A DNA stretch of 64,000 nt from Acidobacteriota bacterium (GCA_018268755.1 JAFDVW010000001.1:1-64000); one strand, 5' to 3'. Positions 1 through 9,890 are shown, numbered from the stretch's first letter. Made by a program: numbers and translations. Notes: generated by a model not told the origin, from the letters alone.

Positions 1-156
1 TCCTGGAGACGTATGCTGCTACCTACCCCACCCTATCGGCTATATAGGCACGAAACGTACCAAAAGCTAGTCCTTAATTGTGTACGAGATGGAGGACCTT
101 CACTATAGACTGCCGCCGATCCATCGGCACGGATGCCGACATTTCGGCACCCATAT

Positions 157-594
157 TTAACGACTTGGCAGTAAATCATCGTAGGCCGCGAAAATACAAG
201 CCGGATTGTCGAATTCGATGACATCTGCCGACAAGTGCGACAGGCTGTCATAGGTGTAGTCGGTGTGGATGCCGTTCAGACGCGTCAGCTGCGTGCGCCG
301 GCTCAGAGCGTCGTAGCTGAAGCCGAAGGCCCCGGTCAGCGAATTGGTCAGCGTGCTTAGCCGGTTCAGCGTGTCGTAGGTGTAGGTGTTGGTGCTGCTG
401 TCGGGCGCGGTGAAGCCGGTGCGGTTCGAGGCCGCGTCGTAGGCATACGCATTGGTGTATGTCGTGCTGGGCAGGAACGAGTACTGCGTCGTCGTCCCCA
501 CCAGCCGGCCCATATTGTCGTAGGCGAACCCGTAGGTCCCGGTCGGGTCGGTCACCTGCTGGATCTTGCCGACCAGATCGTAGACATACTCCAC
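157..594 (-). pseudogene. RHS/YD-repeat protein fragment
   Basis: This is about 145 codons of an RHS/YD-repeat protein. At least five YD units are visible (VYDLVGK, AYDAASNR, YTYDTLNR, SYDALSRR, YTYDSLSH). The homology begins exactly where the inverted-repeat element at 595-840 ends, and the reading frame stops at 157 after a non-repeat tail, so both ends are broken. Intact RHS proteins are usually 1000 residues or more and are surface or polymorphic-toxin proteins; this piece cannot function as one. The nominal upstream start codon lies inside the repeat element and is not a real start. Confidence 0.75.
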
Positions 595-840
595 TGACCT
601 GATCCCTTCTTTTGGAACACAAGCGAGTAAGATTTGGGGCGAAGAGGAAAAGGGAAAGCAAGACGTAGGCTGTAGACGAATTTGAGGCGGCAAGAGCACC
701 CGAGTTCAAGAACATTCCACATCGATCATTCAGCGCCCCGATCATCTCCGCTTCCGTATGCCTGCTCTTCGACATTCCTCTTCCCCTTTCTTTCGTCCGA
801 AATCATACTCGGACTCGTTCGAAAAGAAGGGATCAGGTCA
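595..840. mobile_element. 246-bp MITE-like element with terminal inverted repeats
   Basis: The two ends are inverted copies: the first 19 bases (TGACCTGATCCCTTCTTTT) match the reverse complement of the last 19, and weaker inverted similarity continues inward for about 65 bases on each side (595-660 and 775-840). No transposase fits inside. It sits at the broken end of an RHS fragment, with a TPR pseudogene on its other side. No target-site duplication was obvious. It could be a MITE or a repeat hairpin at a rearrangement junction. Confidence 0.6.
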
Positions 841-906
841 CGTCCTAACTCGTTCCAGCGATCCCCTGTGGACCAGAGATTCGCCATCATAATCAAACTA
901 ACGCCG

Positions 907-1684
907 ATCTCGTATTAGCGATTGCAGACACTTTAGGCAACATCGATGACAAACTAGGCCATCTCGATGAGGCCAATTCACCCCTGCAACACGCACTCGA
1001 CCAACGGAAAGCGCTGTTCGGGCCGGAAAGCCCCGAAGTTGCAGGGAGTTTAGTGGCGCTGAGTCAGTTACGGGCCGATCAAGCACGCTTTCCCGAGGCA
1101 GAGCAATTCGCACGACAGGCCATAGAAATGGATACAAACTGCTGCCGCCAAGCCATCCCTCTAGAGCTAGGGCCGTGTCACAGCTAGGTCTTGTCCTAGA
1201 GGACCGAGGCTCCTACGATCAAGCCATTCCGGTTCCTGAGCAGGCAGTTCAACTACAGTCTGCGGCCGGCAGTGTAGAAGCTGACCTATCTGCAAGCCTG
1301 ACGGAACTTGCCAACTCTCATTAATACAGCGGCCACTATGAGATTTCGGATGCCCTCAATCATCGTGTCCTGGAGATTGATCGTCAGATTTATGGAGAGC
1401 GGCATCCTCAGGTAGCAAGCGGTCTCATTAACCTGGGCGCTATTCAACTCGATGAAGGACACTACGACCAGGCTGAGCAATAGGATCGACAAGCACTCGA
1501 CATTCTTCACTCACAGGCACCAACAGAGACGCAGGCGGGCTACGACATTGTTCGACAGCAGAAAGAGCCGCCCTCAAATTGGATACAGAATGCGCGCAAA
1601 GATTTGATCGAGGAATATTCCGGTCTTAAGCAACCGCAGAAGATTGCAGAACTGCAATCAGCTGATTCAGGCGCCTCACGATAA
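907..1684 (+). pseudogene. Degenerate TPR (kinesin-light-chain type) protein
   Basis: The plus strand reads as tandem TPR_12-type repeats: ALDQRKALFGPESPEVA, then ALNHRVLEIDRQIYGERHPQVA followed by INLGAIQLDEGHYDQAEQ. The frame shifts near 1140-1180 and is broken by in-frame stops at about 1321 (TAA) and 1480 (TAG). No start codon or ribosome binding site is visible upstream. Such repeats are common at the C-terminus of acidobacterial Ser/Thr kinases, but no kinase domain is present. It is a dead fragment. Confidence 0.65.
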
Positions 1685-1972
1685 TTCCGGCAATGAGTTG
1701 GAAGGGGGGCACTGAAGGGTGACGTCCAGGATTGATTGCGGCGGCGATTAGCACGGCCTCGGCTTGAGCTAACCACTTTACCGCTTATTAAGCGCCGATC
1801 CACAGGTAGAAATCACCCTGTGTAGGAGATTTTGGCCAAGATCCTGCAATTAGTCTCGGTCTTGAACTTGGATCCTGTTCTCATTGAAAAGAGAAAATAT
1901 CCCCTCTCGACACCCCTAAAGGGAAATAAAAGCCTAGACTAGCGAGAGAGAATCTCTGCGCTCAAGCCAGAC

Positions 1973-2194
1973 GTGGATGACCGGCGGCCGGCCATACTAA
2001 AGAAAAAGGACTATGAGCGCTGGTTTGTTCCCAGAATCACCGATCCCAAGCGGGTTATAGATTGTCTGACTCCGTTCGATCCGAAATTGATGAAGAAGTA
2101 CCCAGTGAGCAGTCGGGCAAGTCGTCCCGAGAACGACAACCAGGGATGTGCGCAGGAAACCCCAATCTCGATCGCTGCGCCAACCCTGTTTTGA
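1973..2194 (+). pseudogene. C-terminal fragment of an SRAP (YedK/HMCES-type) protein
   Basis: Residues 4-57 (RRPAIL, YERWF, LTPFDP, MKKYPVSSRASRPEND) match the C-terminal half of SRAP domain proteins, which crosslink abasic sites in single-stranded DNA through an N-terminal catalytic Cys2. The catalytic N-terminus is missing and no upstream coding sequence continues it. The last 16 residues do not resemble the family. It is a truncated remnant, possibly from an earlier mobile-element insertion. Confidence 0.55.
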
Positions 2195-2336
2195 GTCCTT
2201 CCTCTTCCGTTAGCCTTTCCCGACAGCGAAATCGTGATTGGTGATAAATCTCGTAGAATTGGCGAGAACGGCCTAGCTCGGGTGTGTCATCCTAGCATGG
2301 CCTTTTCGCTGATAAAATCCCAACCCGAGGAGAGCT

Positions 2337-2582
2337 ATGCTGACTTTGACTTCAGCAGTCCTGCAATTGAGACAGGAGAGGGACCGCGCACAGAAAGAAG
2401 TCCAAAGACTAGATGCTGCAATTCGAGTCTTAAGTGGCCTCACTGCTGGCAAGCGAGGTTTGGGGCGCGGTAAAGCAAGAATTGGGACAGGAAGGACCAT
2501 GTCCGCCGCTGCGCGGAAGCGCATCGCTGCCGCCCAGCGTGCGCGCTGGGCAAAGTGGAAGGCCGCACATCCGAAAAAATAG
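2337..2582 (+). CDS. Small basic protein with C-terminal ARKRIAAAQRARW motif
   Basis: An 81-residue protein with a predicted N-terminal helix (LRQERDRAQKEVQRLDAAIRVL, a likely short coiled coil) and a strongly basic tail, MSAAARKRIAAAQRARWAKW, resembling small DNA- or RNA-binding proteins frequent in Acidobacteriota and Planctomycetes. The start is supported by GAGGAG about 6 bases upstream of ATG 2337. It is the only intact gene in the first 2.6 kb. Function unknown; nucleic-acid binding is inferred from charge only. Confidence 0.7.
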   Translation: MLTLTSAVLQLRQERDRAQKEVQRLDAAIRVLSGLTAGKRGLGRGKARIGTGRTMSAAARKRIAAAQRARWAKWKAAHPKK

Positions 2583-2696
2583 CAAACTTGACCGTGCTAC
2601 AGTACGCGCCTACCATGGGCCAGAGATGGGCGGGGTGCGGTTCGTTGGATAAAAGCATCTTTCACCTACCTGTCGCCGTTTCGCTGAGAGCTTTCG

Positions 2697-4700
2697 ATGC
2701 GTGGTCTTCCTCTGGAGCCGGCCGAGCGCCTTCGCCGCGCTCTGTTTCCCGTTCAGGGCAAACAGTTTGGATGGCGAATCGCCTCGGTCACGGTCAGCCT
2801 GTTGTCGGTCGCTCTCATCGCTCTGATTCTCGGATACCGGTTCCGTGGCGCCGAACTTCCTCCACTCCTTCTTCTCGCCCTGCTGTTTACCTTTGCGACT
2901 GTCGTAGTGCTCCTCTCCAAGTTCTTGTTTTGGGCACAGGAAGAAGAAGGCCAATTTCAGGGCGCATTCAAAACCACCGAACGCGAGTTCGAGTCGGTAT
3001 TTGAGACCGCGCTGGACACGATTCTGATCTTGGACGATCAAGGAATCTGTCGCGAGGCAAATCCCGCCGCGGAACAACTTTTTGGAGTACGGCGACGGGA
3101 CCTGATTGGTGAGTCCTTGGACCGCTTTTCGAGGGACTCAGGACAATTCCGGGAAGTCTGGAATCTGCTACTTGCACAAAGGTTCCATCAGGGCGACGCA
3201 GAGTTTGTTAACCACGAGCGCGCTCCGGTCTTTGTCGAGTTCACAGCCAAGGCCGACTGCCTGCCCGGCCAGCATGTGATGATTCTTCGTGACGTCACTG
3301 AGCGCCGTCGAACTCAGATCTCACTTATCGAAAGCGAAGAACGGTTTCAGCAGATGGCCCGCAACATCCAGGAGATCTTCTGGATGATCGACGCCGAAAC
3401 CAAGAAAGCGCTCTTTGTGAACACGGCTTATGAGACGATCACAGGCCGCTCCTGTCAATCACTCCACGACGACCCAACTTCCTACGAGGACTTGATCCAT
3501 TCTGAAGATCGAGTTCACGTGCTTGCCAAACTCGACGAGGCCACTCGCTCTGGCAATTTCAATGAAAAGTTCCGGATTCTCTGTGCCCAGGGGGTCATCC
3601 GTTGGCTATGGGTGAGGGGTTTTCCCGTGCGCGATGCCGCCGGCAAGATTCTCCGTTTGGTCGGAACTGCTCTGGAAATCACGGCCCAGAAGGAAGCCGA
3701 AGAACAGGTTGTCGCCAATCTCGCGCTCGCGAAGTCGGCCTGGGCTGAAGCCGAAGCATTGCGCAAGGCGACGCTTTCGCTCACACAGGATCTCCAGATG
3801 AATCTCGTGATGGATGCGCTGCTGAAATCGCTCGAGGAACTGGTTCCGTACACGTGCGCCCGCGTCCTCATTCCTGAAGGCGGCCCGCACATTCTTGCTC
3901 TGGGCGAAAGAACGTGCCCCCCGCCGGAAAAGAAATCCTCCAAATTCCCGCTCGCATTCATGGCCGATGAATCATCGTTCTTCTACAGAGTCTTGACCGA
4001 GCAGAAAAGCATTCTGATCGCAGACACGAAGACCGAAGAAAAGTGGTCTACCTTCAAGGGCCACAAACACCTTCGCTCCTGGCTTTCGGCTCCCCTGGTC
4101 GCTTCCGGCGAGTATCTGGGATGTCTCTCCATTGGCCATGTCCAGCCAAACATCTACACACAGGACCACCTTCGCCGCGCCGAATTGCTGGCCATTCCCG
4201 CTGCCGGAGCCATCCAGAATGCGAGACTCTATGAGACCGCACGTATCTATGGCGAAGCGCTGGAATCGCGCCTCAACAGTCTCAAGAAGGCCGAAACCGC
4301 CCTAGCCCAGTCGGAAGACAGCCGCAGATCCACGGAAGAGAAGTTTCAGAAAGTGTTTCGTTCGAGCCCAATTCCGTTCTCCATTACAACGTTGAAGGAA
4401 GGTCGCTTCGTGGACGTGAATGCCGCCTTTGAGCTCAGGTATGGCTACACCCGCGCCGAAGTACTAGGCCACACGGTCCATGAACTGGGAATCTGGGACG
4501 ATCCCAAAGATCGAGAGCTGATGCTCGCCCACCTGAGCCGAGGGGGCCCAATTCGCAACATCATGACCCGCCTCCGCATGAAGTCCGGAGAGCTCAAAGT
4601 GACCGCTTATTCTGCCGACCGCATCCAGTTCGAAGGCGAATCCTGTATCCTCGCCGTTTCCGAAGACCTGCCCGAGATCAACCCCCAGACAAGCAACTAA
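2697..4700 (+). CDS. Membrane PAS-PAS-GAF-PAS sensor without output domain
   Basis: A 667-residue protein. Two transmembrane helices lie at about residues 24-48 and 54-79. They are followed by a linker, PAS1 (about 97-205, FETALDTILILDDQG), PAS2 with a PAC motif (about 209-335, GVIRWLWVRGFPVRD), a short coiled coil, a GAF domain (about 355-510) and PAS3 (about 545-660). The chain ends right after PAS3, with no histidine kinase, GGDEF, EAL or DNA-binding domain. Whole PAS/GAF kinases are common in Acidobacteriota; here either the kinase was lost or the protein signals through a partner. No adjacent regulator gene is present. It may be chromosomal or ICE cargo, because the left boundary of the ICE is unclear. 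Confidence 0.85.
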   Translation: MRGLPLEPAERLRRALFPVQGKQFGWRIASVTVSLLSVALIALILGYRFRGAELPPLLLLALLFTFATVVVLLSKFLFWAQEEEGQFQGAFKTTEREFESVFETALDTILILDDQGICREANPAAEQLFGVRRRDLIGESLDRFSRDSGQFREVWNLLLAQRFHQGDAEFVNHERAPVFVEFTAKADCLPGQHVMILRDVTERRRTQISLIESEERFQQMARNIQEIFWMIDAETKKALFVNTAYETITGRSCQSLHDDPTSYEDLIHSEDRVHVLAKLDEATRSGNFNEKFRILCAQGVIRWLWVRGFPVRDAAGKILRLVGTALEITAQKEAEEQVVANLALAKSAWAEAEALRKATLSLTQDLQMNLVMDALLKSLEELVPYTCARVLIPEGGPHILALGERTCPPPEKKSSKFPLAFMADESSFFYRVLTEQKSILIADTKTEEKWSTFKGHKHLRSWLSAPLVASGEYLGCLSIGHVQPNIYTQDHLRRAELLAIPAAGAIQNARLYETARIYGEALESRLNSLKKAETALAQSEDSRRSTEEKFQKVFRSSPIPFSITTLKEGRFVDVNAAFELRYGYTRAEVLGHTVHELGIWDDPKDRELMLAHLSRGGPIRNIMTRLRMKSGELKVTAYSADRIQFEGESCILAVSEDLPEINPQTSN

Positions 4701-5003
4701 ACCAGAAGTAGACTGCTCCGGTTTTCGGGCAATGAAAGCCCGCTCCGTCCTCAATACGCGGGACTAAGTCCTCTGTTTTGAGCCTCTGCCCGCAATTCCG
4801 ACCATTCTGAAGAAAGATACCGATCAAGAAGAGAAATGCTCCAGGATGACTCCCATCTTCGCATCCCGAAGGGGATGCTGTGGGGAGATTCAGCACCAGC
4901 CAGAGCACCATGCTGATCTTGGAAGCGTGGGTGTAATCCGCGTTTCTGACTCGTTGATTGTGACCCCTGTGACCGCGCTCTGGCTGGCTGCCCGGTTCTG
5001 TAT
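4701..5003. other. Intergenic stretch, no gene recognised
   Basis: 303 bases between the PAS protein and the HTH protein. Only a weak 5-bp hairpin (CGGGC/GCCCG near 4726) was noticed. No promoter, repeat or tRNA-derived sequence was recognised, although this is a plausible place for the left ICE boundary. Confidence 0.3.
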
Positions 5004-6053
5004 ATGTCGGGCGTTGTCGAGCACGTTAGAAGCCAAGCCGCAGGAAACTCTCGCCTGCTGCCAACCATAGACCAACTTTTGGTCGCTGGCATCAAACTCG
5101 GTCCTCAGAAGAAGCACGACGCCATCAACAAAATCCTTGAACTGGTGCCGGGATGGAAGCGCGGCGACTGCTGGCGGCGCATACGACAGCTGAGACGCAC
5201 GCCGGCACTGGCACTTCCTTCCATAGAGCAAGATTCTAGAAAGGCCGATGGCAACGGCTCCCTTCATCGGCCATCCTCTCGGCCATGGTTGAAAGAGGAC
5301 GACGAAACACTCCTGGATTTGGCGGGCTATGAACCCGTCACCAAGATTGCTGAACGCCTTGGTCGCTCTGTCCGTGCCGTGCGTTTCCGTCTTGGCGCTT
5401 TGGGTATGAGCGCTCGGGTCAAAGACGGATGGTCACAGCGCGGATTGAGGAAGTTGCTGCGTGTGAGCCGGGCCCGGCTGCGGTATTTGGTTGCAACCGG
5501 CATGTTGCGGGTCCGCGATCCGCGCATCACCGGCAACTCCCTGGCCCACTCGTATGAGAAGAAGTACCCGCCTGGAGACAATTCCAATGGGCACGGGCCT
5601 AGAACCGCTATTGCCGAGGAGGGTATCTATTCCTGGAAGCGAGCGGCTAAGCTCCTGGGCGTCGCAGGCGATGACATTCGGAGACTCATCTCCGAGGGAG
5701 AGCTCAGGCTCTTGGATACCTTTGTCACCGACAGATCATTCGAGGACTTCTGCCGAAAGCACGGGGACGAAATCAATCTGTCTCTGATGGATCCGGCAAC
5801 CAAGAAATGGCTAACGGGTGAGTATGGCATTTCTGAAGGGGCTGACAGCAAAATGATCCCGCGGGCACAAAAGCACGCACTGATCGTTCGAGAGTGCAGA
5901 TGTGGACGGAAAATAGCCGGTAACGTTTATTTCAGGCACGTGAGGCACTGTGGTGTTTCAATGAGGAGCAGCCCGGCCGGAACTGCTCATGTGGTCAGAA
6001 CGATAGCGAGAAGCGAGTCTCGAGAAACTCACCCAGCTTCGCCGTGGCTTTGA
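5004..6053 (+). CDS. Hypothetical protein with HTH segments and C-terminal Cys/His cluster
   Basis: A 349-residue protein with at least two helix-turn-helix-like segments: LAGYEPVTKIAERLGRSVRA near 107-126, similar to Myb/SANT or GcrA-like HTH, and SWKRAAKLLGVAGDDIRRLI near 210-230. A C-terminal CRCG-x14-HC cluster (about 309-328) looks like a small zinc-binding element. It is probably a DNA-binding regulator of the element. No ribosome binding site supports ATG 5004. Its last 20 codons overlap the 3' end of the convergent DUF932 gene, so the true stop usage is as seen but unusual. Confidence 0.6.
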   Translation: MSGVVEHVRSQAAGNSRLLPTIDQLLVAGIKLGPQKKHDAINKILELVPGWKRGDCWRRIRQLRRTPALALPSIEQDSRKADGNGSLHRPSSRPWLKEDDETLLDLAGYEPVTKIAERLGRSVRAVRFRLGALGMSARVKDGWSQRGLRKLLRVSRARLRYLVATGMLRVRDPRITGNSLAHSYEKKYPPGDNSNGHGPRTAIAEEGIYSWKRAAKLLGVAGDDIRRLISEGELRLLDTFVTDRSFEDFCRKHGDEINLSLMDPATKKWLTGEYGISEGADSKMIPRAQKHALIVRECRCGRKIAGNVYFRHVRHCGVSMRSSPAGTAHVVRTIARSESRETHPASPWL

Positions 6054-6729
6054 ATTGAGGAATGGGCTCCAGTTCCTTGAACGCCGAGGTGAACGCATTC
6101 GACAGGCTCCAGATCGTCCGCGAGCGAAATTCCTCGTATTTCGGGTCGAAGTAGAGATCGTGAACGGTGCGAGCCAGATGCTTGGGGGCCTCCAGTTGAC
6201 CTTCCACGAATGCCTCGTAGATGACGACTTTCGCCGTGACGTCGGTGAGCTCGCACTTCTGCCATGTCTCTACCTGCTTTTGCATTGGCCCGAAGTTGCG
6301 CTGCATCCGGTCGACTCCGACCGAAACGCAGTCGATCAGCGAAAACGACTTCGAGTGCTTGGCGAGCACAGGCGTAAAGTCCCCGCTGAACGCCATGTTC
6401 GAGCACACGAATACCCGATAACCGCAGGTCATGGCAAGGCGCATACTTTTGTCGTGTGAGTTTCGCAACCCGATGGAAAAGCGGCACCCATTCATTTCGG
6501 TTGCAAGGTCAAGGACTCCGAACATCTTCATCCCGTCCGGCGAGACCGCGTACTCGTCGTGGACGACTCCGATATGACGGAATCCGAGGGTTTCAATGAG
6601 CGCCTGCACGATCTCGTGATGTGGGATCGGGCGGTGCGTTTCGGTTGCTGGCGGTGTTGGTACCAGCGCCAGTTCCTCGCGGCCAATGGTCCGGCCGCTA
6701 TAGCCAATGAGCGTACTTGTTTCGGACAA
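5995..6729 (-). CDS. DUF932 domain protein
   Basis: A 244-residue DUF932 protein, a family of unknown function common on plasmids, phages and ICEs. Conserved-looking blocks are HDEYAVSPDGMKMFGVLDL, RFSIGLRNSHDKSMRLAMTCGYRVFVCSNMAFSGDF and the C-terminal FREL-like region (ALTSAFKEL type). The start is taken as TTG 6729, because AAGGAGG lies 7 bases upstream; the longer ATG frame overlaps the helicase gene and carries no domain. It is the last gene of the minus-strand replication block, just downstream of the helicase. Confidence 0.8.
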   Translation of the reverse strand: MSETSTLIGYSGRTIGREELALVPTPPATETHRPIPHHEIVQALIETLGFRHIGVVHDEYAVSPDGMKMFGVLDLATEMNGCRFSIGLRNSHDKSMRLAMTCGYRVFVCSNMAFSGDFTPVLAKHSKSFSLIDCVSVGVDRMQRNFGPMQKQVETWQKCELTDVTAKVVIYEAFVEGQLEAPKHLARTVHDLYFDPKYEEFRSRTIWSLSNAFTSAFKELEPIPQFKATAKLGEFLETRFSLSF

Positions 6730-6805
6730 ACTGCTTCCTCCTTGTTGGATTGATTGTGATTTCTGAGTGGGGAAGAAAAAGAGGGGAATGGGGCGGATAT
6801 TCGTC

Positions 6806-9133
6806 TCAACCGAATAGCGACGCCTGTTCGGGAACAACCGCTCTGCCACGCGGCCTTCTTCCAAGCGATCCTGGCCGTTGTCCGAAGATCAGGACGGAGT
6901 CGCCGCCAATAGCTTCTTGGATAAGACCCGCAGGATTGTTGTCGCCGGTGAGCAGGACGGGCGAGGCTTCGGCGAAGGTCTCCTCATCGGTAGAGCGAAG
7001 TGCAGCCGGGAACAGCCTCTGGTGTTCTGCACTCAGGGCCTTCCAGACCGAATCGGCGCTTTCGCCGATGCCATTTCTTTCGACGAGTTCTCGCGCCATC
7101 GCCGACAGCATGTCGTCGTCTTCGTCGATGTTCTGAAGTCCTTCACCGGCAAACTTGCCCTCCATCGTGAGGGCCACGAGAAGCTTCTTTCCCATGAGGC
7201 GCAGACAGGCCGTCTGCATCGTGCCTTCGTAGCAGAGAAACTTCACACGAACTGGTCGTCGTTGACCGATGCGCCAGGAACGCCGGCTGGCCTGCCGCAA
7301 CGTGTGCAACGAATACCCTGATTCGTAGAAGAGGATCGTCGGAAAGTCCAGCAGATCTAGGCCTGTCTCGACCAGCTTGGGATGGGAGATGGCAACCTGC
7401 ACGCCCTCCTTGATCTGCCGCGCATACCAGGCTTCCCGCTTGGATGTATCCACGCTCGCTCTGAGAACTGCGGTGCGGATTCCTTCGTTGCTCAAGATCC
7501 GCTGCAAGCGAGCCGTGACATCGTGCTTCTGCGTGTACACCACAAACACCTGGCAGCGTCGTCCTTCGGCAAGTTCTTTCTTGATCTCCTCGATCAGCCT
7601 TCTTTCCTTCGAATGCAGCTGCTCTTCTGGCAGGTCTTGCGTCTCCGCAATGACGAATCGAACATTGCGCTTCAGTTCGGGATCGAACTCACTCCCGTAA
7701 AGAGTGCCGAGTCCGTACGGATGGTCTGGGTAGAGCAACAGCGTATTGAGCATGGTGCTCAACACCGAACGGTTGCCACGGTGCTCTTTCAACGCTTTGC
7801 GAATGTCATCTTCCAGCTCCCGGTAGGCCGCCATCATCAGCGGGTCCATCGGAACGCTCAGATAACTCTCTTCGTAAGGCGGCAACTCTCCGGAGATGTC
7901 TTCGAGGAAGACGAACGCGCACAACTGCATCAGGAATTCGCCGAAGAGCAGAGGAGAAGCTCCCGGCTTTCGCCGCACCGTGCTGGTGGCCTTCGACTTG
8001 GAACAGCGATTGTCGGATGGTTCAACTTTGGTGATCGTTTCGAGAACGCCGTAATCTTGGGTGAAGGAACTCCGGCCCGTAGTGCCCCATTCGTAGCCGT
8101 GCTCCTTCATCCTTGCCGCTTCGAGCCGGAACAAGGTGTTGAACAGGTCGTCGGCATAGCCGCCGAGCAGCGTTCCGGTCAGCCCAACAATGCGGCCAGT
8201 ACAGGACGACAGAGTCCCGAGGGCATTGCCTTGTGCTGTGTCGCCGGCCAGTTGATGGATTTCGTCGCAGATGGCGTAGTCAAACCAGCCCGGCATGTAG
8301 CGCCCGATAAACTCAATCGGCGCCATACGCAGAATCTTGTCGGAGTCGGCTTGCCAGAGCGCGCTATGGATAGGACGGCATGGTTTATCGCCTCTGGATT
8401 CAACCGTCTCTGAGATCTTGACCTTCTCAAATTCAGCAGCCGTCAACCGGTTCTCATCGACAATTACGGGCCTGCCCGTGTCGGAATTGACTACACATCC
8501 TAGATAGGGCCCGGAACGTGGTACCCGGTAGGCGTGGCGCCAGAAGTACCCGAGTTTCGCCCGCTCACGGCCAACGATGAACAGTGAGGGCATTCCACAC
8601 AGCGACAACCAGCGCTGCCGGGGAGTCGTAGAAGACCTCCGCAACCTGAGTTCGCTGAGACTCGTCTGGAAGCCTTCGCGCACAATCCGGCCATTGCGCA
8701 GCCGAACTTCGTTCACCCCATGCGCTTTGTTCTCGTCTCCACCATTGCGCAGGTCGTCGATCAAAAACACTCGCAGTCCCGGCAATGTGAGGAACGCTTC
8801 CCGCGCCCACTTTTCGACCAGGTGCGGAGGCACCATGGCCAGCGCGGTATACGGCCTCCCCGCGCTATGGACATGTACCCCTCCCAAAGAGATCAACGTT
8901 TTCCCTGTGCCGCATTCTGCAACCACCATCGCGGTACGAGCTTCCCGCCAGCGTTTGGCGAGGCCCATGATCGCGATGGATTGTGCGGGAAAGGGTCTTC
9001 GCAACAAACCGTCTATCCGCGGTGAGACCGCATCATCGAACCGATGCAGCGCCGGGTATTCTTCGAGAATGCGCGCCCCGAGTAAGGCAGCATTGGCACG
9101 CATGTAGTCATAAATCGTGGACAGTTCTGGCAT
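6806..9133 (-). CDS. SNF2-like DEAD/DEAH-box helicase
   Basis: A 775-residue superfamily 2 helicase. It has Walker A ECGTGKT at residues 73-79, DEIH (motif II) at 290-293, motif III-like LTGTLLGGY near 316, and a C-terminal helicase lobe ending in an SNF2-style motif VI (QASRRSWRIGQ). A 250-residue insertion between motifs I and II is typical of the plasmid/ICE versions. It presumably remodels or unwinds DNA during ICE maintenance or transfer. It follows the methyltransferase and hypothetical gene on the same strand, with DUF932 immediately downstream. Full length for this type. Confidence 0.85.
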   Translation of the reverse strand: MPELSTIYDYMRANAALLGARILEEYPALHRFDDAVSPRIDGLLRRPFPAQSIAIMGLAKRWREARTAMVVAECGTGKTLISLGGVHVHSAGRPYTALAMVPPHLVEKWAREAFLTLPGLRVFLIDDLRNGGDENKAHGVNEVRLRNGRIVREGFQTSLSELRLRRSSTTPRQRWLSLCGMPSLFIVGRERAKLGYFWRHAYRVPRSGPYLGCVVNSDTGRPVIVDENRLTAAEFEKVKISETVESRGDKPCRPIHSALWQADSDKILRMAPIEFIGRYMPGWFDYAICDEIHQLAGDTAQGNALGTLSSCTGRIVGLTGTLLGGYADDLFNTLFRLEAARMKEHGYEWGTTGRSSFTQDYGVLETITKVEPSDNRCSKSKATSTVRRKPGASPLLFGEFLMQLCAFVFLEDISGELPPYEESYLSVPMDPLMMAAYRELEDDIRKALKEHRGNRSVLSTMLNTLLLYPDHPYGLGTLYGSEFDPELKRNVRFVIAETQDLPEEQLHSKERRLIEEIKKELAEGRRCQVFVVYTQKHDVTARLQRILSNEGIRTAVLRASVDTSKREAWYARQIKEGVQVAISHPKLVETGLDLLDFPTILFYESGYSLHTLRQASRRSWRIGQRRPVRVKFLCYEGTMQTACLRLMGKKLLVALTMEGKFAGEGLQNIDEDDDMLSAMARELVERNGIGESADSVWKALSAEHQRLFPAALRSTDEETFAEASPVLLTGDNNPAGLIQEAIGGDSVLIFGQRPGSLGRRPRGRAVVPEQASLFG

Positions 9134-9218
9134 GGAGAGTCCTTCGTGGGCGGACGAGAAGTCGGGAGATCGTGGGGAGACGGAAGGAAGAAGACAGAAA
9201 ATAACTGTGACGCGGAGG

Positions 9219-9890
9219 CTACCGAACTTGCAGGAACATATCTTCGAGGCCTAGGCCGGGCCACCGAATTGAACCGGGCACTATGGGGAATCGAATCGCC
9301 TCACTTTCGACGCCCCAGCTGAGCCAGTCGAGAAACTGCTCTTTGGTTCCCTTGACCATCACTGGATCACAACCGATGCCGAGGATCTGGCTCATGGCAT
9401 GATGGTTTTTCAGTTCCTCTTGAAACCAGTCTGCCCACTCTGGGACTCCGGGAATTCCGTAGATGTGGGCGATGGAAGCCCAGACAAAGCTTTTATCCGA
9501 CCCTGCCAACAGGGTCCGTCCTGAGGTGGACGACATGGTGCCGGAGGCGAACTCTTCGGACATCCCGATGAGGTGGCGTAGCGGCTTCTTTCTTCCTGGT
9601 ACCTGAATGGAACCCTTGAAGCACTGCGCGTTACGCTCCAGACACACGCGGATCGGCGGCACATCCGGCCCCTCCACCATGAACCGGTCTGTCATAGATA
9701 TGGCCGCGCTGATGGCCGAGATCTGGGTATCGCCGCCAAGGACCGAGATCAGGTGGGCTTTGGCTTGTCGCGGCGGATCGGGCAGGACCTCTCCGATAAA
9801 ACGGTCGAGCCGCAACTTGATGCTGGTCGTGGTTTTCTCGGTCGATTTCACATAGGTCAACCAGCCGAAGCGTAGGTGGGCGTTCTTCAT
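9219..9890 (-). CDS. Conserved ICE hypothetical protein
   Basis: A 223-residue soluble protein of unknown function. Its start codon overlaps the stop of the upstream methyltransferase gene (ATGA, 9887-9890), so the two are translationally coupled. No signal peptide, membrane helix or catalytic motif was recognised. Its place between a DNA methyltransferase and an SNF2-like helicase suggests a role in element DNA metabolism, but this is context only. Confidence 0.7.
   Translation of the reverse strand: MKNAHLRFGWLTYVKSTEKTTTSIKLRLDRFIGEVLPDPPRQAKAHLISVLGGDTQISAISAAISMTDRFMVEGPDVPPIRVCLERNAQCFKGSIQVPGRKKPLRHLIGMSEEFASGTMSSTSGRTLLAGSDKSFVWASIAHIYGIPGVPEWADWFQEELKNHHAMSQILGIGCDPVMVKGTKEQFLDWLSWGVESEAIRFPIVPGSIRWPGLGLEDMFLQVR

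Noticed and set aside
1..5003. Search for a second copy of the tRNA-Lys 3' end as left attachment site
   Set aside because: No matching stretch was noticed by eye; a computed search for the 20-30 bases at 58014-58045 over the host sequence would be decisive.
7382..8413. 343-residue plus-strand frame inside the helicase gene
   Set aside because: It is antisense to a helicase with clear motifs, and its protein has no domain and an unnatural composition.
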